48,874 bases of DNA from Lederbergia sp. NSJ-179. GTDB lineage: Bacteria; Bacillota; Bacilli; Bacillales; Bacillaceae_C. How positions within the stretch are numbered: position 1 is the stretch's first letter; each line of letters begins with the position of its first letter. The stretch is from contig NZ_JALIFP010000031.1 in NCBI RefSeq assembly GCF_022867885.1, positions 1 through 48,874 of the forward strand, written 5' to 3'. The notes under the pieces are model-generated. The model was not told the origin of the DNA. It saw only the letters and a program-made list of their open reading frames with translations, and did not search any database. This document shows, one piece after another, positions 32,635 through 40,970 of the stretch. The position numbers were made by a program, and so were the translations under genes.

Positions 32635-33343
32635 AAAAATAATAAAAAATAGATGGATTCTCCCCACTATAGGAGGCATTATTTGTCTGTGGGGAATGAT
32701 TTTATATTTCGCTACTCAAAATGGGCCAGATTTATTATTAACAAGGGCTAAGACATTTTGGCATATACTTGGATCATTGACAATTGGCTATATCATTATC
32801 TTTGTGAATACGAAATTGTTTTGTTTAGATGAGGAGGAAGCAGTAAAAGAGGTGATTCTAACAACTCGATATGGAAAAGGCTGTATTCTTTTAAAGCGGA
32901 TGATCGCTACAGTTATTTCTACAACTTGGTTTATAGCCATCTGTTTGATCATTCAGATCATGGGGTTTATCTTTTTTGTAGAAACGAAATCGACCTCATT
33001 GGCATTCATTATGGATTGTTTGGAAAACTCTTTTTCTATATGGATTGGCAGTATTTTATTTGCCATTTTTGCAGCTTGCATTTGTACAATCTTTCAATCA
33101 CTTACAGTGACAGCCATTCTTTGTGGTTTTCTATATGGGATGACGTATATATGGAGAGGGGATCTTCTTAACCCTTTTTCGTTTGAATGGTTTTTGGAAA
33201 AAGGTTTCTTTTCCTACTTGATCCGGACGAATGATATTTTAATGGAGCCGAAACTGGGTCCTTTAACCTTTTGGTACGTTTTTCTTATGTTTGTCATTTT
33301 GATTCTTACCATAAAGATACAGTCGAGGAGACATGAATTATGA
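32615..33343 (+). CDS. Second ABC-2-type permease subunit
   Basis: A 242-residue membrane protein, MVRWEVKKIIKNRWILPTIG, then about six helices. I start at ATG 32615 because AGGTGG lies seven bases upstream; upstream in-frame codons belong to the overlapping previous gene. The stop overlaps the ATPase start (ATGA). Lengths and paired arrangement resemble bacitracin-type or multidrug ABC-2 exporters. Confidence 0.7.
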   Translation: MVRWEVKKIIKNRWILPTIGGIICLWGMILYFATQNGPDLLLTRAKTFWHILGSLTIGYIIIFVNTKLFCLDEEEAVKEVILTTRYGKGCILLKRMIATVISTTWFIAICLIIQIMGFIFFVETKSTSLAFIMDCLENSFSIWIGSILFAIFAACICTIFQSLTVTAILCGFLYGMTYIWRGDLLNPFSFEWFLEKGFFSYLIRTNDILMEPKLGPLTFWYVFLMFVILILTIKIQSRRHEL

Positions 33344-34230
33344 AGCTAAAAATAGAGAATATCACCCATCAATATAAAGATTTTTATGCATTGAAAAATG
33401 TAAACTGTGAATTATCTCCAGGTATATATGGTCTATTAGGTCCAAACGGAGCAGGGAAATCAACGTTAATGCGGATATTAGTGGATGTCATTGCCCCAAC
33501 CAAGGGAAGAGTTGTTTATAATAATCATGAAATTTCAACGTTAGGTTCGCGTTATCGAGATCTATTAGGCTACTTGCCACAGAATTTTGTTGGCTATCGC
33601 CATTTTACAGCGGAAGAGTTTTTGAACTATGTCGCCAACTTAAAAGGATTAGATAAGCAATCCGCTCAAATTCAGGTAAAACAACTCTTGGAATTAGTCG
33701 GATTAGCAGACGTCAAAAGGAAAAAATTAAGAGGATTCTCAGGTGGTATGACCCGTAGAGTTGGAATTGCACAAGCATTATTAAATGATCCTGATATTTT
33801 AATCTTAGATGAACCAACGGCTGGTTTAGATCCCAGTGAGCGCATTCGTCTACGTGGGATTTTATCAAAACTTGCAAAAAATAAAATTATTATTCTCTCC
33901 ACACATATTGTTTCCGATATTGAGTATGTGGCGGATGAAGTTTTACTTTTAAAAGACGGCGAATTTATTGAAAAGGCGCCTCCAAATCAATTATTAGATC
34001 AATTAAATAATCAAGTGTGGCAAGTGCAAATAGCAGATAATCAACTAGCAATGTTTTCAGCAAAATACGCAATATCCAATGTACATCAACAGGGGGCTAA
34101 CATTGAAATACGTCTTATCTCACAGGAAAAACCATCTCCTTCCGCTATAAATGTAGAACCAAGAATGGAAGATCTTTATGTTTCCTACTTTGGAACGCAG
34201 GAAAATAGTGCGAGCTTTCATAATGTATGA
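33340..34230 (+). CDS. ABC exporter ATP-binding protein
   Basis: A 296-residue ATPase of the CcmA/BcrA type. Walker A GPNGAGKST (~residues 35-43), Q-loop GYLPQNF, signature FSGGMTRRVGIAQAL (~residues 136-150), Walker B ILILDEPTAGLDP and THIVSDIE H-loop. The C-terminal 80 residues form the extension common in this exporter class. Last gene of the sigma-factor operon, ending at the terminator 34277-34313. Confidence 0.9.
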   Translation: MKLKIENITHQYKDFYALKNVNCELSPGIYGLLGPNGAGKSTLMRILVDVIAPTKGRVVYNNHEISTLGSRYRDLLGYLPQNFVGYRHFTAEEFLNYVANLKGLDKQSAQIQVKQLLELVGLADVKRKKLRGFSGGMTRRVGIAQALLNDPDILILDEPTAGLDPSERIRLRGILSKLAKNKIIILSTHIVSDIEYVADEVLLLKDGEFIEKAPPNQLLDQLNNQVWQVQIADNQLAMFSAKYAISNVHQQGANIEIRLISQEKPSPSAINVEPRMEDLYVSYFGTQENSASFHNV

Positions 34231-34276
34231 TAATTTCCGGGAGAATGAGCAACGATTTTAGGGTCCTGTTGCAGCT

Positions 34277-34313
34277 AAAAAACCGAGCGGTGGAAATCCT
34301 ACACTCGGTTTTT
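34277..34313. terminator. Bidirectional terminator between ABC operon and menC remnant
   Basis: AAAAACCGAG and CTCGGTTTTT form a 10-bp stem with U-tracts both ways. On the minus strand it directly follows the stop of the menC remnant, so it is probably the original menC terminator; the intact menC at 35983 has no such hairpin. Confidence 0.8.
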
Positions 34314-34863
34314 CAAACGATTATTTCTGTATGCATACATACTTCCTCTATCCGACGATTATTTAATGAAAATCCAATGCCTGGAAGAGTGGGCACTGTG
34401 ATTTTTCCCTTAACCATCTCAATGGGAGGATCAATAATATCCTCTTCCCAATAATGAGTGGAGGGAGATAAGTCACCTGGAAGAGTGAAACCTGGAAGGG
34501 AGGCTAAGGCAAGGTTATGGGCCTTTGAAAGGCCAAATTCGATCATACCGCCACACCAAACTTGGAGTTTATTTTCCATGCAGAGATCATGAATTTGTTT
34601 CGCATTTGACAGCCCCCCACACGTCCTACCTTTATATTCATGATTTGGCAGCTGCCTAATTGTATCGCGCTTTTTGCATCATGGACATTTGTAATGCTTT
34701 CATCTAAGCAGATAGGGGTAGTGATTTGTTTTTGTAGGATGGCATGTTCTACCAGATCTGTCGGACCAAGGGGCTGCTCAATCATGAGCAGGTCGAATTC
34801 ATCCAAGGCACGGAGTCGGTCGACATCAACCAATGTATACGCAGAATTAGCATCAGCCGTCAA
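34313..34863 (-). pseudogene. Duplicated 3' half of menC, frameshifted
   Basis: This stretch repeats the last ~185 codons of menC (35983-36530) with near-identity over 34385-34860 and clearly more differences in the last ~70 bases (for example FSLNNRRIEEVCMH versus FSVNEQRLEEVCRH). One C is missing from a C7 tract at about 34615, splitting the frame between RVGG and the lower part. The 5' half of menC is absent; similarity ends at the codons for ADANSAYTL. No start signal. It lies on the far side of the Zeta-like gene pair from intact menC, in the same orientation, giving a direct repeat of ~500 bp around the insertion. Confidence 0.9.
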
Positions 34864-34987
34864 GGATTTTTCCTGTCACTCACTGGTACAAACTATGTCA
34901 TAAGTGATCCATTTGATGGCTGTAATCACAGGCTTTTTGTTGGTCTTGTCCGACAACATGAATACAAATTGTTTGAATCATTTTGTG
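34864..34987. other. Unassigned junction sequence
   Basis: Between the end of menC similarity and the Zeta-like gene. It contains fragments of open frame on both strands but no start signal, promoter or family match. Confidence 0.4.
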
Positions 34988-35545
34988 CTATAACCAATCC
35001 AGCCAACTAGGGACAGTTCCCTCTAGTTTAGCAAGCTCACCCTCTATTACCTTTGCTACCATTACTCCATTCTTACCTGTATTGTTTATAATGTATATTT
35101 CATCTATCTCATCTTTGATTGCGATTAAGTTTTCAACGGACCGTGAATTTCTTCTAATTATATCGTCTTTAGGTATACTATGCCCGCCTTTTAAATGTCT
35201 AAGCCTTACACGTTCTATATTTAATTCTACCCCATCTAAAAATAAGTAGTACATAATAATGTAATATCCCTTTGACCTAGCCTCTTTAATCTGCCTTAAG
35301 GACAATTTACTTGATAGAGTTGTTTCAAAAGAGAAATTCATCCCCCTATTCATACAGTCTTTCACCTGGCTTATCGTTCGTTTACCCGATTCCTTCTTTG
35401 GGTTTAATACATTATCCGATCGTAAAATACGTTCAATATAATCATTATCTATATCTAATTCAGAAAATATCTCATTTTTCATTAGTGACCTGTAAGTGCT
35501 TTTACCCGAACCGTTGTTACCTGCAAAAACATACAACGTTTTCAT
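34988..35545 (-). CDS. Zeta-toxin-like P-loop kinase
   Basis: A 185-residue AAA/Zeta-type protein. P-loop GNNGSGKST (residues 9-17), an acidic LDIDNDYIERIL segment after the first helix, the conserved FSFETTLSS (substrate-binding region of Zeta-like proteins, ~residues 71-79) and RVRLRHLKGGHSIPKDDIIR (lid arginines). Zeta/PezT toxins phosphorylate UDP-N-acetylglucosamine; short members like this one also occur in unexplored two-gene units. The C-terminus ends over a GGGAACTGTCCC-like palindrome (35009-35022) and may have been altered there. It overlaps the preceding small gene by four bases. Confidence 0.75.
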   Translation of the reverse strand: MKTLYVFAGNNGSGKSTYRSLMKNEIFSELDIDNDYIERILRSDNVLNPKKESGKRTISQVKDCMNRGMNFSFETTLSSKLSLRQIKEARSKGYYIIMYYLFLDGVELNIERVRLRHLKGGHSIPKDDIIRRNSRSVENLIAIKDEIDEIYIINNTGKNGVMVAKVIEGELAKLEGTVPSWLDWL

Positions 35546-35718
35546 TCATTTGAAGCCCTATCCGTTATCTCTTTATAACCACTGGGATATTCTTTTACCA
35601 ATTTTCCATTTTCAACGTAAATGATTGGTTGATTATACACCTTAGCATCTATCATAGCCCTTTCACCAGTGAACTTCGCCATTTTCGAAGCTTTATCGCT
35701 TAAACCACGTTTAACCAC
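35542..35718 (-). CDS. 58-residue partner of the Zeta-like kinase (putative antitoxin)
   Basis: A small basic protein, not previously called here, starting at GTG 35718 (AGGAGGGG five bases upstream). Residues: VKRGLSDKASKMAKFTGERA, then MIDAKVYNQPIIYVENGKLV and KEYPSGYKEITDRASNE. Its stop TGA overlaps the kinase start (ATGA), so the two are translationally coupled. It does not look like the known epsilon/PezA antitoxins in length (about 90 residues) or sequence, but position, coupling and size fit an antitoxin or chaperone-like partner. No other role visible. Confidence 0.65.
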   Translation of the reverse strand: MVKRGLSDKASKMAKFTGERAMIDAKVYNQPIIYVENGKLVKEYPSGYKEITDRASNE

Positions 35719-35982
35719 AATTACCCCTCCTTGATTCGGTATATTTTTACAACAGACATTGAAATGAGTACAAATACATTCTCACTTAAATTAAAAGAAC
35801 AATTGCCAACTGAATCTATGATTAGAAAAATTCAGTTAGCTCTTGATTAAATTTGACCATAAAAAATATGCAAGTTAATGCGGAATTATATTCATTATTC
35901 CATAATACAAGTATAAACGAAAATCCACCACTTTTGTTAAATTTTCCTGTTTATAACAAATATATAGAAAGGATTTTCTATG
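35719..35982. other. Intergenic region upstream of the Zeta-like pair
   Basis: A 28-codon plus-strand frame (35764-35850, MSTNTFSLKLKEQLPTESMI) lacks a good ribosome-binding site. AGAAAGGATTTTCT ATG at 35965-35981 would start a plus-strand gene that runs straight into antisense menC, suggesting a rearrangement joint. No clear mobile-element end. Confidence 0.35.
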
Positions 35983-37095
35983 TCATATCGTTGTGATTAT
36001 TTCTTTATGCCTACACACCTCTTCCAACCGCTGTTCGTTTACTGAAAATCCCATTCCTGGAAGAGATGGAACGGTGATTTTTCCCTTATCCATCTCAATG
36101 GGAGGATCAATAATATCCTCTTCCCAATAATGAGTGGAGGGAGATAAGTCACCTGGAAGAGTGAAACCTGGAAGGGAGGCTAAGGCAAGGTTATGGGCCT
36201 TTGAAATACCAAATTCGATCATACCGCCACACCAAACTTGGAGTTTATTTTCCATGCAGAGATCATGAATTTGTTTCGCATTCGTCAGCCCCCCCACACG
36301 TCCCACCTTTATATTCATGATTTGGCAGCTGCCTAATTGAATCGCACTTTTTGCATCATGGACATTTGTAATGCTTTCATCTAAGCAGATAGGGGTCGTG
36401 ATTTGTTTTTGTAGGATGGCATGTTCTACCAGATCTGTCGGACCAAGGGGCTGCTCAATCATGAGCAGGTCGAATTCATCCAAGGCACGAAGGCGATCGA
36501 CATCAGCCAATGTATACGCAGAATTAGCATCTGCCATGAGGGGGACGTCCGGAACTTCCCTTCTTATGTTCCTGATCCATTCTAGATCATTTGCAGGACT
36601 GATTTTTAATTTAATCCTTTCAAAACCTTGGTCACAGAACTTTTCTATTTCAGTAAGCGCCCGTTTTAAATCTTGTGTGGCCACAACCGCTCCAGCACGT
36701 ACGACTTTGCGGGTTCCACCGAGTAGGGTAGCCAGCGACTTTCCCCTTTTTTTTGCATACAAATCCCAAAGCGCTGTTTCGATTCCACTCTTTGCCATTT
36801 CATTTCCCCGCAGATGAGAGAATTCTCGGGAAAACTCATCGGGATGGGCAAACGTTTTTTTTAATAAAACTGGTAAAATAAAATCCTTTTGCATATGATA
36901 AGCAGTCTTTACCGTTTCTTCCGTATACCATGGAGAGGAAAAGGCAACTGTTTCCCCGTAGCCAATTTCTCCTTCACGATCCCATAATTCAATAATAATC
37001 GCTTCCCGTTCTTTGACAATCCCTAAATGAGTGGAAAAAGGTTTTTTTAACGGCATGGAAATGATCGAAAGCTGCGCTTTGACAATATTCATCAT
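35983..37095 (-). CDS. menC: o-Succinylbenzoate synthase MenC
   Basis: A 370-residue enolase-superfamily enzyme that dehydrates SHCHC to o-succinylbenzoate. Catalytic Lys in ERIKLKIS (~residues 160-167), metal ligands in LMADANSAY (Asp), LLMIEQPLG (Glu) and PICLDESI (Asp), second Lys in [13 protein letters not shown] 37095 sits eight bases after GGGGAG and overlaps the menE stop. Last gene of the men operon. A broken second copy of its 3' half lies at 34313-34863. Confidence 0.93.
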   Translation of the reverse strand: MMNIVKAQLSIISMPLKKPFSTHLGIVKEREAIIIELWDREGEIGYGETVAFSSPWYTEETVKTAYHMQKDFILPVLLKKTFAHPDEFSREFSHLRGNEMAKSGIETALWDLYAKKRGKSLATLLGGTRKVVRAGAVVATQDLKRALTEIEKFCDQGFERIKLKISPANDLEWIRNIRREVPDVPLMADANSAYTLADVDRLRALDEFDLLMIEQPLGPTDLVEHAILQKQITTPICLDESITNVHDAKSAIQLGSCQIMNIKVGRVGGLTNAKQIHDLCMENKLQVWCGGMIEFGISKAHNLALASLPGFTLPGDLSPSTHYWEEDIIDPPIEMDKGKITVPSLPGMGFSVNEQRLEEVCRHKEIITTI

Positions 37096-38579
37096 GGAGT
37101 CTTCTCCCCTTTTACATAATCCATTAGCTTCCGGCGCAATAATTTATTCGCTGCATTTCGCGGCAATGTTTTGACCTGTATCACTCGTTTCGGTACCTTA
37201 TAAGCCGCTAAATGGGCTCGGCAAAATTCAGTGAGCCGCTCTTCTGTCACAGGCCTTTTGACAACAACAAAAGCATAGGGAACCTGCCCCCATTTTTCAT
37301 CTTCCAAGCCGATAACCCCAGCCTCAACGATGGCTTCATGCCCCATTAGAATGGCTTCGATTTCCGCTGGATAAATATTCTCCCCACCAGAAATAATTAA
37401 ATCGGAGCGTCGGTCTAATACGTATAGAAATCCTTCCTCATCCAGATAGCCAATATCTCCCGTTTTGAACCACCCTTGAGCAAAAGAAGCTGCGTTCGCA
37501 GCAGGACGACTTAAATAACCACTTGTAATAGTAGGTCCCTTTAATTGAATTTCTCCTGCTTGTCCTGCTTCCGCAACTCCCCCATCCGTATCTGTGATTC
37601 GGATTTGTGCTGGGAAAAGGGCCTTTCCTGCTGACCCTAATTTTCTAAAAGCATCTTCTGGACTTAAGGTGACAATCTGTGAGGCGGTTTCGGTCATACC
37701 ATACGTTTGAAAAATGGGAATCCCCTTTTCCACACAGCGTTCTAGAAGAGGCAACGGAGCCGGTCCTCCACCAAGTAACATGCAGCGGAAACGAGGATGG
37801 TACGTCTGCTCTTCTAGTTTTTCCAACATTCGATTAAGCATCGCAGACACAACCGACATGATGGTCACTTGTCCCGATTGAAGCAGAGAGTTGGCTTTTT
37901 CCTCTTCAAATTGTTCCATTAAATAAGCCGGCATCCCGTAAATAACACTTTTCATCAAAATCGACAGGCCACTAATATGAAAGAGGGGGACCGCACATAG
38001 CCAAGCATCTTTTTCTTGAAGGCCTAGATTCAAAGAAGATCCGATCGCATTCCACCAATGATTCCCATAGGACTGCATGACCCCTTTTGGCTTCCCTGTG
38101 GTCCCGGAAGTATACATAATCGAACAGGTATCTTCGAGATCATACTCCTGCCTAATGTTTATAGGTTGCTGAGGGAATGCGTTATATTGATCGGGGGTAT
38201 AGATCCGAAGCTGAGGATGCTTAAGCTTGAGGTTTTTGGTCATATCCACAAACACCTCATCATAAAAGAGGACGTCTGTCTCACTATCTTGTAATTGAAA
38301 ACTCAATTCCATGGCAGTCAGGCGATGGTTTAAAAAGACAGCCTCGATACCAAGCTGCTGGAGCGCATAAATCAACCAAACCATCTGAGGATGATTTTTC
38401 ATTAAAATCGCTGCGCGAATATCCTGATCATGGAAACAAGAAGCCAATCTACCTTGCACGTCTTGTACGATTTCTTTCACTTCTTCAAAAGTCCATACTT
38501 GATCTTCAAACACCAATGCAGGTTTGTTTGGACTAATATGGCTCCGCTGTATAAGCCAATTCGGGATCCTCTCTCCCAT
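37092..38579 (-). CDS. menE: o-Succinylbenzoyl-CoA synthetase MenE
   Basis: A 495-residue AMP-forming acyl-CoA ligase. P-loop TSGTTGKPKGV (~residues 156-166), YGMTETAS adenylate motif, FKTGDIGYLDEEG and the hinge DRRSDLIISGGENIYP; lysine in ANKLLRR near the C-terminus. ATG 38579 gives MGERIPNWLIQRS, matching the B. subtilis MenE start; the ribosome-binding site is weak (GAAGTGAAAAGG). Unusually, a 52-bp repeat array, not a short gap, separates it from menB. Confidence 0.92.
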   Translation of the reverse strand: MGERIPNWLIQRSHISPNKPALVFEDQVWTFEEVKEIVQDVQGRLASCFHDQDIRAAILMKNHPQMVWLIYALQQLGIEAVFLNHRLTAMELSFQLQDSETDVLFYDEVFVDMTKNLKLKHPQLRIYTPDQYNAFPQQPINIRQEYDLEDTCSIMYTSGTTGKPKGVMQSYGNHWWNAIGSSLNLGLQEKDAWLCAVPLFHISGLSILMKSVIYGMPAYLMEQFEEEKANSLLQSGQVTIMSVVSAMLNRMLEKLEEQTYHPRFRCMLLGGGPAPLPLLERCVEKGIPIFQTYGMTETASQIVTLSPEDAFRKLGSAGKALFPAQIRITDTDGGVAEAGQAGEIQLKGPTITSGYLSRPAANAASFAQGWFKTGDIGYLDEEGFLYVLDRRSDLIISGGENIYPAEIEAILMGHEAIVEAGVIGLEDEKWGQVPYAFVVVKRPVTEERLTEFCRAHLAAYKVPKRVIQVKTLPRNAANKLLRRKLMDYVKGEKTP

Positions 38580-38639
38580 CCTTTTCACTTCACTTTCTGG
38601 CAATAATCGTGGGGTTTTTTATGATCGGAACAAACTTTA

Positions 38640-39235
38640 AATTTCAATTTTGGGCATTATAAACGCTCCTTAACGACCGTTTCAATGACTTTTTCCTAAT
38701 TTCGGGCGTTATGATCGCTGCTTAACGACCGATTCAAGGACTTCCTCTCCATTTTGGGCGTTATAAACGCTGCTTAATGACCGGTTCGATGACTTCCTCT
38801 CCATTTTGGGCGTTATGATCACTTCTTAACGACCGATTCAAGGACTTTCTCTCCATTTTGGGCGTTATGAACGCTCCTTAACGACCGATTCAAGGACTTC
38901 CTCCCAATTTCGGGCGTTATGAACGCTCCTTAACGACCGATTCGGGGACTTCCTCTCCATTTTGGGCGTTATAAACGCTGCTTAACGACCGATTCGAGGA
39001 CTTCCTCTCCATTTCGGGCGTTATGAACGCTCCTTAACGACCGATTCGAGGACTTCCTCTCCATTTTGGGCGTTATAAACGCTGCTTAACGACCGATTCG
39101 AGGACTTCCTCTCCATTTTGGCGTTATGATCGCTGCTTAACGACCGATTCGGGGACTTCCTCTCCATTTTGGGCGTTATAAACGCTGCTTAACGACCGAT
39201 TCGAGGACTTCCTACAATTTTAGTCGTTATGAACC
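38640..39235. repeat. 52-bp tandem array inside the men operon, 11 units plus partial
   Basis: The landmark GGGCGTTATRAACGCTGCTT (with variants ATGATCGC, CTCCTT) recurs at 38652, 38704, 38756, 38808, 38860, 38912, 38964, 39016, 39068, 39120, 39171 and 39223, i.e. every 52 bp, one unit being a base short. Each unit has GCGTT-ATR-AACGC, able to form a small hairpin, then AACGACCGATTCGAGGACTT and CCTCTCCATTTT. It lies between menB and menE, so men mRNA would carry it. Confidence 0.95.
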
Positions 39236-39328
39236 TTCCTCAGCCCCGCTTTTATCTCAAAGAGCCCCCATTTAACTAAGAAAGACCTGATGGCATAGCC
39301 ACCAAGCCTCGTTAGGAGCGAACAGCTA

Positions 39329-40147
39329 TTAAGGAAAACGTGGGAATTGATCGAAGTCTGGTTTGCGTTTTTCCTTGAACGCGTCTCTTCCTTCTTTTGC
39401 CTCATCCGTTGTGTAGTACAGCAAAGTGGCATCTCCTGCTAATTGTTGCAAGCCAGCCAATCCGTCTGTGTCCGCATTAAAGGCTGCTTTTAAGAAACGC
39501 AAAGCGGTTGGGCTTTTTTTCAGCATTTCTTCACACCATTTTACCGTTTCTTCCTCCAATTGCTCTAGTGGCACAACGGTATTGACCAAGCCCATATCTA
39601 ATGCTTCCTGGGCATTGTATTGACGGCATAGGAACCAAATTTCTTTTGCTTTTTTATGGCCCACAATTCGTGCTAAATAGCCTGAACCATAACCGGCATC
39701 AAAGCTTCCTACCTTTGGTCCTGTTTGACCAAAAACAGCGTTATCTGCTGCAATCGTTAAATCACAAACAACGTGAAGGACATGTCCCCCACCAATCGCA
39801 TATCCTGCTACCATGGCCACAACGGGTTTTGGAATCACACGAATGAGCCTTTGTAGATCCAGCACATTCAAACGTGGGATATTATCTCCCCCAACATACC
39901 CCCCATGTCCTCTTACCTTTTGATCGCCACCTGAACAAAAGGCTTTCTCTCCTGCGCCTGTTAAAATGATGACCCCTACTTCTTTATCATCACGGGCGTA
40001 GGCAAAAGCATCCATTAATTCCATCACGGTTTCCGGCCTAAATGCATTATGTACATGAGGTCGATTGATCGTAATTTTCGCTATCCCATTATATGTTTCA
40101 TATAAAATATCTTCATATTCCCTTTCGCTTGTCCAATGAATTGCCAT
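39329..40147 (-). CDS. menB: 1,4-Dihydroxy-2-naphthoyl-CoA synthase MenB
   Basis: A 272-residue crotonase-fold enzyme closing the second naphthoate ring. Typical sequences: [19 protein letters not shown] (oxyanion Gly and flexible loop), [20 protein letters not shown], and [18 protein letters not shown] (catalytic Asp). C-terminal [12 protein letters not shown] is the MenB end. GGAG nine bases before ATG. Follows menH by four bases; the 52-bp array is downstream. Confidence 0.96.
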   Translation of the reverse strand: MAIHWTSEREYEDILYETYNGIAKITINRPHVHNAFRPETVMELMDAFAYARDDKEVGVIILTGAGEKAFCSGGDQKVRGHGGYVGGDNIPRLNVLDLQRLIRVIPKPVVAMVAGYAIGGGHVLHVVCDLTIAADNAVFGQTGPKVGSFDAGYGSGYLARIVGHKKAKEIWFLCRQYNAQEALDMGLVNTVVPLEQLEEETVKWCEEMLKKSPTALRFLKAAFNADTDGLAGLQQLAGDATLLYYTTDEAKEGRDAFKEKRKPDFDQFPRFP

Positions 40148-40151
40148 GTTC

Positions 40152-40970
40152 TTAACTCCTTTCAGCCTTTAATAAGAACTTCTTTACTATTGTATCAAAA
40201 TTTGTCGGATCCTCCACATGAATTGCATGACCGACATCAGGTACACAGGTCAAACTAGCCTTTGGAATGACCTGCTTCATCTCTTCTGCAATTTGACAAA
40301 ACTTTGGATCTTTTTTCCCGCAAATCAATTGGATAGGCATAGACAGACTTGCGAGGGTGGACCACCAAGAAGGTTGTTGTCCTGTTCCCATTCCGCGCAG
40401 GCTATTAGCAAGTCCAAGAGGAGACTGATCTAATCGTTGCCTCCGAATTTGGTGGCGAATCCGTTCTGGCAATTTACTTTGTGAAGCAAATAGGGGAATC
40501 CTCTCCCAATAATCGACAAATTCTTTTATCCCCTTTTTTTCGATCATTTGTGCTAATTGCTTATCTTTGAAAACACGTCCTTCTCTTTCCTTCATCGTTT
40601 TTAAACCAGGTGAAGCACTCTCTAAAATCAAGCTACTTACTTTTTCCGGAAAAAGAATGGCAAACGTTAAAGCCAAACGCCCTCCCATCGAATAACCGAG
40701 AAGATGCACTTTTTTAATCTTTAAGGCTTCTAAAAGAGCGGTTAGATCAGCGGCAGCTGTCTCTATTTGGTATCGAGCAGGATCAGTTGGTGCACTCGTC
40801 CTTCCATGGCCCAAAAGATCAACAGATAGTAGCGTAAAATCATCCCGCAATTGTTTCTTTAAATGTGTCCAAGTTGTATGATCCCCTGTAAAACCATGTA
40901 ACAGCAAAACCACCGGGCCTTTCCCCTGCATTTCATAAAAATAATCAACATCGTTGACACGAATGATCAT
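40152..40970 (-). CDS. menH: SHCHC synthase MenH
   Basis: A 272-residue alpha/beta hydrolase-fold lyase that removes pyruvate from SEPHCHC. Oxyanion [15 protein letters not shown], nucleophile [10 protein letters not shown] (~residues 92-101), acidic ICGKKDPKF and [11 protein letters not shown] histidine. ATG overlaps the menD stop (ATGA). The MenH assignment rests on position within the operon as well as fold. Confidence 0.9.
   Translation of the reverse strand: MIIRVNDVDYFYEMQGKGPVVLLLHGFTGDHTTWTHLKKQLRDDFTLLSVDLLGHGRTSAPTDPARYQIETAAADLTALLEALKIKKVHLLGYSMGGRLALTFAILFPEKVSSLILESASPGLKTMKEREGRVFKDKQLAQMIEKKGIKEFVDYWERIPLFASQSKLPERIRHQIRRQRLDQSPLGLANSLRGMGTGQQPSWWSTLASLSMPIQLICGKKDPKFCQIAEEMKQVIPKASLTCVPDVGHAIHVEDPTNFDTIVKKFLLKAERS

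Noticed and set aside
34227-35553. Plus-strand frames opposite the menC remnant and Zeta-like kinase
   Set aside because: Antisense shadows of clearly homologous minus-strand sequence, without start signals.
35764-35850. A 28-residue plus-strand frame as a transposase fragment
   Set aside because: The sequence has a vague DNA-binding look, but it is too short, has no ribosome-binding site and matches no family I can name.
10769-39235. The 52-bp arrays as CRISPR loci
   Set aside because: The whole unit is conserved; there are no unique spacers of constant length between short repeats, and no cas genes are present.
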